DNA of 5,519 bases from Candidatus Zhuqueibacterota bacterium 4484_188 (lineage in GTDB: Bacteria; Calditrichota; Calditrichia; RBG-13-44-9). A program made the translations under genes and the position numbers. Of the stretch, positions 1-5,519 are shown one piece after another; position 1 is the first letter of the stretch, and every line of letters begins with the position of its first letter. The DNA lies in assembly GCA_002049825.1 (NCBI GenBank), contig MVCZ01000165.1, positions 1-5,519 of the forward strand, given 5' to 3'. A model generated the notes under the pieces. It worked only from the letters and a program-made list of their open reading frames with translations. It searched no databases and was not told the origin of the DNA.

Positions 1-753
1 GGCTTCTTTCTCCTGGCTGTAGTCCGGATAGCTTAAAGTCCACTGCTCCTCTTTTAGTCCGCGAATAAACCAGTTTTCCAGGTCGTTTAAACTTATCTCC
101 GCCAAGTCGGTTACCACAATATCGGCGCCATTCGCTAATAATTCCTGCCGGTTATTCTCGCGGGCAATTCCCAGTACCAGGCCAAATTGACCGTTCCTGC
201 CCGCCTGCACACCCGATACCGCATCCTCGACCACAACCGCCCGGTCGACAGTAACACCAAGATTTTCACAAGCAGTGGCGAAGATATCGGGTTCTGGTTT
301 GCCTTTTAAACCAAGTTGGGCGGAAACCAAACCATCAACCCGTGTTTCAAAGAGGTCTGTTAATCCGGCGGCATCTAAAATTTTTTTACAGTTCTTACTG
401 GACGAAGCTACTGCGACTTTTATGTTCCTTTTCAGTAAATCTTTAATAAAACTTACATTACCCAGACCGCAAATTGTCTGCTTCTTGGGATCATCGGAGG
501 GATCCCCGTACGGCAGGTTTATCTTTCGGGATTCCAGAAAAGAAGCCACTCCCTCATAACGGGGTTTTCCGTCAACATAAGGTAAGTAATCACTGTTATG
601 GGAAAATTTCCGGAAAGGCAGTCCTTTTTGTTTGGAATAGGCTTTTAAAAATTCGTCAAACATCTGTTTCCATGCGGAGCTGTGCACGGAAGCGGTCTGC
701 GTAATTACTCCGTCAAGATCAAAGATAACCGCGTCGAAATTGAATTCGGGCAT
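1..753 (-). CDS. Beta-phosphoglucomutase-like HAD protein, probable fusion to a GH65 disaccharide phosphorylase (3' end beyond window)
   Basis: The gene is open for 251 codons from ATG at 753 and leaves the window without a stop. Residues 1-222 form a HAD phosphatase/mutase of the beta-PGM type. DLDGVIT holds nucleophile D12 and acid/base D14. T20 and H24 match the Lactococcus enzyme's T16 and H20, and R65 in the cap (GKPRYEGV) sits where its phosphate-binding arginine lies. Motif II is S117 (VAVASSSKN), motif III K152 (GKPEPD) and motif IV E176-D177 (VVVEDA). After a linker, residues 236-251 (EQWTLSYPDYSQEKEA) resemble the opening of GH65 proteins (W-x-L-x-Y ... E-G). The inferred product is therefore a cytoplasmic fusion that phosphorolyses an alpha-glucoside to beta-glucose 1-phosphate and isomerises it to glucose 6-phosphate. 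The HAD assignment is firm; the GH65 part rests on few residues. An AAGGAG site (765-770) lies 11 nt upstream. The gene follows the symporter by 99 bp with no clear terminator, so co-transcription is likely. Confidence 0.88.
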   Translation of the reverse strand, partial: MPEFNFDAVIFDLDGVITQTASVHSSAWKQMFDEFLKAYSKQKGLPFRKFSHNSDYLPYVDGKPRYEGVASFLESRKINLPYGDPSDDPKKQTICGLGNVSFIKDLLKRNIKVAVASSSKNCKKILDAAGLTDLFETRVDGLVSAQLGLKGKPEPDIFATACENLGVTVDRAVVVEDAVSGVQAGRNGQFGLVLGIARENNRQELLANGADIVVTDLAEISLNDLENWFIRGLKEEQWTLSYPDYSQEKEA

Positions 754-852
754 TAATAAAAATTCTCCTTACATAATTTTGTAATGGCAAGATGTAGCCG
801 CTCCGGATATCTCGAATTCCAAATACCAGCCGGTAAGTAGATAGACTACATT
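754..852 (-). other. Symporter to HAD-GH65 intergenic gap with ribosome-binding site
   Basis: The 99-bp spacer contains the AAGGAG ribosome-binding site (765-770) of the downstream gene. I see no strong GC-rich hairpin with a T-run on the minus strand, which supports read-through from the symporter gene. A short inverted pair, atgtag (792-797) and ctacat (846-851), is too weak and widely spaced to call a terminator. I recognise no promoter. Confidence 0.5.
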
Positions 853-2724
853 TTAAGTTACATTATCCGCTGGCTCGCTAACCGCTTCCCTCCACCACAG
901 GGGGACAAGAATTAATGCAATTATCAAATAAACGATCGCCCATAATTTTGAAATGCCGGGTGCTGGAATCAGCAATTTGCCAACTCCGATTAACATTAAA
1001 AACAGGGAAGCTGCAGCAAAAAAAGTAACCTTGATTTCTTTGAATAATTTTTTAACCGGGACGCTGGATTCATCTCCTGAAAAAACGGCAGTTTTTCTCC
1101 AAAATCCCATCGGACGGACTTTTTGGTAAAATTGTTTTAAAACAGATTCATCAGTTGCCGGTGTAACGAATGTTACCAGCACTGCCACTGTGGTGGAAAC
1201 CAATGCCATTGTTCCTAAACGAATCCACTCCGCATCAGTGAGAATGAGAAGAATAGGGGCGACAATTAAAGAAGCGATAATGGCAGCCAATTCTGAAAAC
1301 AGGTTAATGCGTTCCCACAACCACCTGAGAACCAACACCGATCCCATGCCGGCACCGAAAAGCAAAGAAATGAACCAGGCGGTTTGAATGGAACCCAGGT
1401 TCGCCATAATAGTCAGTGCAATGATCAGAATAAGTATATTCGATAAACGGGCGGCAAGAACCAATTCGGTGTTTTTGGGTTCTCGTTTTAACCATTCTTT
1501 ACAAATCAGACGCTGGTAAATATCGTTGCTCCAGTAGCTGGCGCCCCAATTTAAGTGAGTGTCGATGGTAGAGGCGAGAGCGGCTAACATGGCGGTAAGC
1601 ATAATACCGCGGATGCCCACCGGTAAAATATCGTTTATTCCGGTAACAAAAAGGATTTCTCGGGAAGCGGCAAAATTGCTGCCTGCGGCATCGGCGGCTG
1701 AGAATGGATATAATACCAGCAGGCTTACCCCAATTATCAACCAAATCAGGCTTCTGAAAAAAATCTGCATCCAGGAAAAAACCAGTGCTGCGATGCGGGC
1801 ATCCTTATCGGTGGCACATCCCATGGAGCGTTGCGCCAGGTAGCCGGTTCCGTCGCTGTTCATTTGAAAGAACCACTGTAAACCGATGATAATTAAAAAA
1901 GGAAGTAAAAGCTCACCTCCCGAAGGAGCAAAAGAGAGTAATTTATCAGCTAAATTCGCCCCATAAATGTCTACGACTTTATCTACAATACCATTGAGAC
2001 CCCCAATACGCCGCACCACCTCGATAGCATAAATAAGGGTTCCGATCATTGCCAGACTAAACTGCACAACATCGGTAGCTACCACACTGCGCAAACCACC
2101 GGTGGTTGAATACAAAGTTGTAAAACCGACAATCACTAAAATGCTGATTAAATTATTGGTGGTTGCGATAGCCGGCGCCAGACCGGTAACACTACTGCCC
2201 AGCGAAAGATGAAGGGAGCTGGTAATGTTCAGAAAAAATTGATAAATCCCGCCCGGCAGCCACTGGTGCCAGGGGAGAAAAACTTCCGCAATTCGAACTG
2301 CCGCTACCAGCACCATCGCCATAACCACGCAATTAATAACCGTGCCGTAATAGACCGCTTTGAGTACGCGCAAGGGTAAAACGCCTTTCCCGCTGTAGCG
2401 AACTTCAGTAAGCTCCGCGTCTGTTAAGACCCCGGCGCGGCGCCACCCGATGGAAAAAATAAAGCCCATCATCAGGAAAGCAATTCCATAAATCCATAGG
2501 CGCCACAGCATAAAAATACCGGCGGTGGCGATTAAACCGGTTACCAACAGGGGGGTATCGGCAGCAAATTGGGTAGCAGCCATGCTGAAACCGGCTTTCC
2601 AACCGGGAATGGTGCGACCGGCTAAAAAATATTCCTGCAAGTTTTTTGACGCTTTTTTCTGCGCAAAAAAACCTGAAGAGATAGAATAAATTATAAATGC
2701 CAGAACAATAAGTAGGTCGATCAT
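853..2724 (-). CDS. Sodium:solute symporter (SSS/SLC5 family), probable sugar transporter
   Basis: This is a 623-residue polytopic inner-membrane protein expected to couple Na+ entry to uptake of a small solute, probably a sugar given the neighbouring HAD-GH65 gene. Family marks in order: a first helix at about residues 3-20; the EYFLAGRTIPGW segment (31-42) leading into AATQFAADTP (49-57), where LeuT-fold SSS proteins have their unwound first core helix; the classical stretch TTGGLRSVVATDVVQF (207-222); GYLAQRSMGCATDKDAR (294-310); and ASTIDTHLNWGASYWSNDIYQR (384-405), whose S385-T386 pair falls where vSGLT has its Na2-site serines. Further helices fill 425-520, followed by a charged loop (522-565) and two C-terminal helices at about 567-585 and 592-611. 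Length is slightly above the usual 500-600, owing to that C-terminal extension. The ATG at 2724 has AAGAGG (2731-2736) six bases upstream. The substrate cannot be read from sequence alone. The gene appears to lead an operon with the HAD-GH65 gene. Confidence 0.93.
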   Translation of the reverse strand: MIDLLIVLAFIIYSISSGFFAQKKASKNLQEYFLAGRTIPGWKAGFSMAATQFAADTPLLVTGLIATAGIFMLWRLWIYGIAFLMMGFIFSIGWRRAGVLTDAELTEVRYSGKGVLPLRVLKAVYYGTVINCVVMAMVLVAAVRIAEVFLPWHQWLPGGIYQFFLNITSSLHLSLGSSVTGLAPAIATTNNLISILVIVGFTTLYSTTGGLRSVVATDVVQFSLAMIGTLIYAIEVVRRIGGLNGIVDKVVDIYGANLADKLLSFAPSGGELLLPFLIIIGLQWFFQMNSDGTGYLAQRSMGCATDKDARIAALVFSWMQIFFRSLIWLIIGVSLLVLYPFSAADAAGSNFAASREILFVTGINDILPVGIRGIMLTAMLAALASTIDTHLNWGASYWSNDIYQRLICKEWLKREPKNTELVLAARLSNILILIIALTIMANLGSIQTAWFISLLFGAGMGSVLVLRWLWERINLFSELAAIIASLIVAPILLILTDAEWIRLGTMALVSTTVAVLVTFVTPATDESVLKQFYQKVRPMGFWRKTAVFSGDESSVPVKKLFKEIKVTFFAAASLFLMLIGVGKLLIPAPGISKLWAIVYLIIALILVPLWWREAVSEPADNVT

Positions 2725-2815
2725 AAAATACCTCTTAACATAGAACGTCGGTTATTGGTCAATTTGCTCCCATTATCATTATTGGTACAGAATATTGGAA
2801 AATTTCTTAAATATA
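2725..2815 (-). promoter_or_regulatory. Leader of the symporter gene (ribosome-binding site, no clear promoter)
   Basis: This AT-rich stretch lies between the hairpin at 2816-2866 and the symporter start. It holds AAGAGG at 2731-2736, six bases before the ATG. On the plus strand the octamer ttattggt occurs twice, around 2752-2759 and 2779-2786, 27 bp apart, a spacing that could suit a regulator but could be chance. A TTGACC at about 2755-2760 (minus strand) has no good -10 at 16-18 bp. If the hairpin terminates receptor transcription, the promoter of the symporter operon must lie here, but I cannot place it. Confidence 0.35.
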
Positions 2816-2866
2816 AAGTAAGCCAGCATGTAAAAATTTGCATGATATGCAACGGCTGGCTTACTT
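2816..2866 (-). terminator. Hairpin with nested stem-loop, possible terminator of receptor transcription
   Basis: Twelve perfect base pairs join 2816-2827 (aagtaagccagc) and 2855-2866 (gctggcttactt). Inside the 27-nt loop a second stem pairs 2838-2843 (ttgcat) with 2847-2852 (atgcaa) around a 3-nt loop. On the minus strand the outer stem is followed by TTATATTT, which is T-rich but not a clean run. Its place, about 40 bases past the last receptor-derived stop at 2908 and before the symporter leader, fits a rho-independent terminator. The large nested loop is unusual for one, so a structured leader RNA is an alternative. Confidence 0.5.
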
Positions 2867-2907
2867 CGATTATTTTGTGTTCCTTAAAAGGAATAGCTAA
2901 TTCCTGT

Positions 2908-3140
2908 TCAAAAATTGTAAGTCAATGCGATAGTGAGACTTCACGGCATAATTGGACAGTCTAACACAGTATCATTTAATATAAAAACCGGTCTCATCAG
3001 CATGCGGACTACCTTCTGTGAATCGCGCTTCATTAATGATGTTTACCACATCCGGTTTAGCAGTTATATTGTCCCCAGCCGCAAATGATGCTAAGAAGTT
3101 CCTCTCACTATAAGCCTAAAATGACCCACTTAATCACAAG
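2908..3140 (-). pseudogene. Decayed 3' end of the TonB-dependent receptor gene
   Basis: Downstream of the receptor's stop, the same strand still reads as outer-membrane barrel sequence in two other frames. One frame is open from 3115 to 2975 and contains NIINEARFTEGSPHADETGF (about 3043-2984), similar to the N-L-T-N-E-x-G-L-T-E-G-x-P-R stretch common near receptor C-termini. A +1 shift near the T5 run at 2983-2987 continues as ILNDTVLDCPIMP, a TGA at 2941-2943, then SLTIALTYNF and a final TGA at 2908-2910. R-P-I-x-P/G-R-S-x-T-x-x-x-x-Y-x-F is the usual ending of these barrels, with the terminal phenylalanine needed for recognition by the BAM complex. The cysteine codon TGT (2956-2958) and the internal TGA both sit where arginine is expected. 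No start codon or ribosome-binding site serves this segment, so it is not a separate gene. The 3' boundary is secure; the middle part (3047-3140) is poorly understood. Confidence 0.75.
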
Positions 3141-5420
3141 TCAATTGAACATAACAGATAAACCACCCGGGACTGAGACCACGGCGCCTACGTCGATTTT
3201 CGTATAGCCATCCAACTGGAATACATTATCTCTGGAATCCCATCGTTTTCCAACCATCCGTGCCGCACCATAGATGGTCGCAGTGGAATTTCCGAAAACA
3301 AGATCATAGCTCGGTGAAATCCTGAATTGAATGTCAGGCTGGCGCCAAATTGAATTCCCAACGACGTCCGGATCAACATCGGAATCCTTGATTTCCCCTT
3401 TCTGATACGTCCCGATAGCGCGTAATGTGAAGTTGAAACCGGTAGCAAACAGACTGAATAGAGTTGAGCTATATTTTACGCCCACTTCATATTGTGTGAA
3501 TCCATTTGCCTCGACATTGCCGTCACTATCGAGACTGTATTTGCCTTCCCGGATCATGTCGAAGTGCGGGAATTGGTAGCTGTCGGAGAAGCGTCCAAAA
3601 ACACCAAGCTCTTTGGCTAAGTCGTAGTTGACTGCCGCCGTAATAGCGTAGTCCTTGCCGCTTAGTGACTCCGCTTTGTCAATTATGCCATCGGGAAGAG
3701 CACCATGATCAAGCGTGTACTGGAGATCAAAAAACTCGTAGCGGGCTCCAAGATCGAGTCGCAATGCCGGCATGATCTGCCATGAATCTGCTCCGTAGAC
3801 TGCGGATACACGGGCATCACCGGCATATTGAAGTCCGTAATTCCATGGGCTTCCACCTCCATGGGCGGCAAGGCTATCGGCGGTAATTTTTTCTTCCAAT
3901 AAATCTCCATTAGCCACATTATGGACCGGTACATGGTTACCCAGTGTCCAGAAATCTTCTGACGACCATCGAGCCTGATACAAGCCCAGAGTGATGTTAT
4001 GCTCTTTCCAGTGTTTGTTCAAGCTGAGGTCATTGTTAATCGATTCAAGATTTTTCATAACGACCCAGTGACCATAGTTCTGAATGTAGTCCGAATCCTT
4101 AAGCACTTTTCCACCTCTGGTTTTTACGGTGCCCAGGCCAAGAGCCGATACTTTGATTGGATTGCCTTGCGGGACAAAGCCGAAAGTGTTTGCATCGCCG
4201 GAGGTGTAGGAAAGGTGGTCACGGACTGTCCAACCGGCTCCCAGGTCGAAAGTTCCGTTTAATCCGCTGACGCTGCCTTTCCACCCGCGACCTTTGGCGA
4301 AATCAAACGTAGCACTGTCACCCTGTGTATTGAGCTGCAGTGTGCGGAAGCGTGTGGCATTGCCGAGTTGGGCGAATGTGCCCAGCTCGTTGCCGGTCTT
4401 AAGTGCCATTGGCAGTACCCACTGTCCGTAATCGTCGGTCAACCGTGTGAAAGCATTGATTGCACCACCTTTGAAGACCTTCGTTAATTGCATGGTTAAC
4501 TGCTTTCCGTTTTCGGCATTAAATTGCGTACTCCTAATGCCGGGAGACGTCCTGACGTAACCGCCAACCATATAATACAAGCCATTTGTCACTTTACCGC
4601 TCAGGAAGCCATCCAGCCGCTGTAGGTTATAATCGGATGTTTCATATTTCAGGCGACCTTTGGTTTTCTCGCTGCCCTTTCTCAGATTGAAGTTTACAGT
4701 CATACCCGGTTCAGCGTTCGAGAATACGGCGCTGGGGCCTCCTCGCAACGCTTCTGTCAACTCAACCGTTTCATCAATACGGAAGATAGTGCTCTGCTCG
4801 AAGAAGGAGAGAGTCTCCACACCGTAAATTGGTCCACCATTGATAGACATGGTCACGAATGGCGCGTCACCGGAGGATGGCAAACCACGCACAAAAATAT
4901 TAGCGCCGGCAACTCCACCCGAACTCTCAGACCAGACACCCGGGACTAATTCCAAAAGATTTGCGGTGCTGCTCGGCGAAAAACGTGTGATTTCAACCGC
5001 ATCGACGGTATTTATAGCAAAGCTGGCATCTCGCTTGCGAATTCCCGCACCACCAGGTGTACCGGTGACCACCACACCATCCATCAGCAGTACATCCTCC
5101 GTAAGAGTAAAATTAGCTGTCGCCGATTCTCCGGCAGAAACAGTTACCTTTTTCGTCGCTTTCCGGTATCCTATGTACTGAACGACAACTGTATACGTTC
5201 CGGCCGGAATCCCGGATATAAAGTAAGCGCCGTCTGCGTCTGTCGATGCGCCTAATATCGTACCTTCCAGCGTTACATTTGCACCAATTAAAGGTTCACC
5301 GTTTTTATCGGTTACTAAACCCTTAATTTTTCCGGTATCTTGTGCTTGCACGCTTAAGGAAAAAAGAAAAATTGCTGCAAATACAAGCAAAAATAAGTTT
5401 CTGAATTTCTTAGAAAACAT
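3141..5420 (-). CDS. TonB-dependent outer-membrane receptor with CarboxypepD_reg-like domain, C-terminally truncated
   Basis: This 759-residue protein is a substrate-gated outer-membrane transporter energised by TonB-ExbBD. A Sec signal peptide occupies residues 1-26 (basic MFSKKFRN, hydrophobic core, V-Q-A cleavage before QDTG). Residues 31-106 are a carboxypeptidase-regulatory-like beta-sandwich (GLVTDKNGEPLIGANV ... DADGAYFISGIPAGTY). A TonB-box-like segment MDGVVVTGT (113-121) precedes the plug (about 131-248: NLLELVPGV, IFVRGLPSSG, VELTEALRGGPSAVF). The rest is barrel. It stops at VMFN, roughly two strands and the terminal aromatic short of a complete barrel, and the lost end lies decayed just downstream. 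The start at 5420 is chosen because GGAGG lies five bases upstream and the signal peptide begins there; an in-frame TTG at 5483 would put 21 poorly placed residues ahead of it. No SusD-like partner is visible downstream. The sugar substrate is inferred from neighbours only. As written, the protein is probably non-functional or misassembled. Confidence 0.9.
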   Translation of the reverse strand: MFSKKFRNLFLLVFAAIFLFSLSVQAQDTGKIKGLVTDKNGEPLIGANVTLEGTILGASTDADGAYFISGIPAGTYTVVVQYIGYRKATKKVTVSAGESATANFTLTEDVLLMDGVVVTGTPGGAGIRKRDASFAINTVDAVEITRFSPSSTANLLELVPGVWSESSGGVAGANIFVRGLPSSGDAPFVTMSINGGPIYGVETLSFFEQSTIFRIDETVELTEALRGGPSAVFSNAEPGMTVNFNLRKGSEKTKGRLKYETSDYNLQRLDGFLSGKVTNGLYYMVGGYVRTSPGIRSTQFNAENGKQLTMQLTKVFKGGAINAFTRLTDDYGQWVLPMALKTGNELGTFAQLGNATRFRTLQLNTQGDSATFDFAKGRGWKGSVSGLNGTFDLGAGWTVRDHLSYTSGDANTFGFVPQGNPIKVSALGLGTVKTRGGKVLKDSDYIQNYGHWVVMKNLESINNDLSLNKHWKEHNITLGLYQARWSSEDFWTLGNHVPVHNVANGDLLEEKITADSLAAHGGGSPWNYGLQYAGDARVSAVYGADSWQIMPALRLDLGARYEFFDLQYTLDHGALPDGIIDKAESLSGKDYAITAAVNYDLAKELGVFGRFSDSYQFPHFDMIREGKYSLDSDGNVEANGFTQYEVGVKYSSTLFSLFATGFNFTLRAIGTYQKGEIKDSDVDPDVVGNSIWRQPDIQFRISPSYDLVFGNSTATIYGAARMVGKRWDSRDNVFQLDGYTKIDVGAVVSVPGGLSVMFN

Positions 5421-5425
5421 ATTTG

Positions 5426-5430
5426 CCTCC
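5426..5430 (-). promoter_or_regulatory. Ribosome-binding site that fixes the receptor start
   Basis: On the minus strand GGAGG is followed by CAAAT and then ATG at 5418-5420, a normal five-base spacing. It favours this ATG over the in-frame TTG at 5483 and over the ATG at 5429-5431, which overlaps the site itself. Confidence 0.8.
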
Positions 5431-5493
5431 ATATAATTAGTTTGAAGTGAATATTTCTTCCTGTCAATCAGCCTGTTAAACAATAAATATTTT

Positions 5494-5516
5494 TCACGTC
5501 ATATTAGAACCTCCTT
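5494..5516 (-). promoter_or_regulatory. Strong Shine-Dalgarno followed by a two-codon ORF in the receptor leader
   Basis: On the minus strand AAGGAGG (5510-5516) is followed by seven bases and then ATG ACG TGA (5494-5502). This is the best ribosome-binding site in the window, yet it serves an ORF of only Met-Thr-stop, about 75 bases ahead of the receptor start. It could be a minimal upstream ORF acting on receptor translation, the relic of an earlier start, or a coincidence near the window edge. No confident promoter is visible in 5421-5519. Confidence 0.4.
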
Positions 5517-5519
5517 AAT

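Noticed and set aside
792..851. Terminator between the symporter and HAD genes
   Set aside because: Only a 6-bp inverted pair separated by about 50 bases is present, with no T-run in the transcribed direction.
2755..2964. Plus-strand ORF of 69 codons in the intergenic region
   Set aside because: It runs through the hairpin and the antisense of the receptor remnant, has no ribosome-binding site, and its cysteine- and lysine-rich translation resembles no protein I know.
2975..3115. Independent small gene on the minus strand (46 open codons)
   Set aside because: It has no start codon with a ribosome-binding site, and its content fits receptor C-terminal sequence better than a separate protein.
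4840..5181. Plus-strand ORF of 113 codons inside the receptor gene
   Set aside because: It is antisense to the plug and N-terminal domain of a clearly coding receptor and has no family features.
5439..5467. Sigma-70-like promoter from TTGACA (minus strand, 5462-5467)
   Set aside because: The hexamer is a perfect -35 consensus, but at 17-bp spacing the minus strand reads CAAACT, not a -10 element, and a later AT-rich hexamer would run into the receptor's ribosome-binding site.
5421..5483. Receptor start at TTG (5483), adding 21 residues
   Set aside because: The extra residues would place a polar stretch before a good signal peptide, and no ribosome-binding site precedes that TTG, whereas GGAGG sits five bases before the ATG at 5420.

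Overview
The window looks like chromosome of a Gram-negative heterotroph, most likely in or near the Bacteroidota/Calditrichota (FCB) assemblage. This is inferred from a TonB-dependent receptor carrying an N-terminal carboxypeptidase-D regulatory-like domain, purine-rich Shine-Dalgarno sequences, and the style of the HAD and sodium-symporter proteins. No rRNA, tRNA, CRISPR array or complete mobile element is visible. All real genes lie on the minus strand, so transcription runs from high to low coordinates.

In transcription order: 5421-5519 is a leader with a strong ribosome-binding site ahead of a two-codon ORF. 3141-5420 encodes an outer-membrane TonB-dependent receptor that stops before its barrel is finished. 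2908-3140 holds the decayed remainder of that barrel, ending in a recognisable terminal beta-strand (SLTIALTYNF, then stop). 2816-2866 is a 12-bp hairpin with a nested 6-bp hairpin, a plausible terminator. 853-2724 encodes a sodium:solute symporter of the SSS/SLC5 family. After a 99-bp gap, 1-753 encodes the N-terminal part of a beta-phosphoglucomutase-like HAD protein. It reads into what looks like the beginning of a glycoside hydrolase family 65 phosphorylase and runs off the window edge.

Together the genes suggest a disaccharide-use locus. The receptor would bring a sugar across the outer membrane and the symporter across the inner membrane. The bifunctional enzyme would phosphorolyse an alpha-glucoside (maltose, trehalose, kojibiose or nigerose type) to beta-glucose 1-phosphate and isomerise that to glucose 6-phosphate. 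The substrate is inferred from the HAD/GH65 pairing, not shown directly. The most notable observation is the broken 3' end of the receptor: at least three lesions fall in about 240 bases, after 759 intact codons. I see no convincing evidence for a wholly new system.
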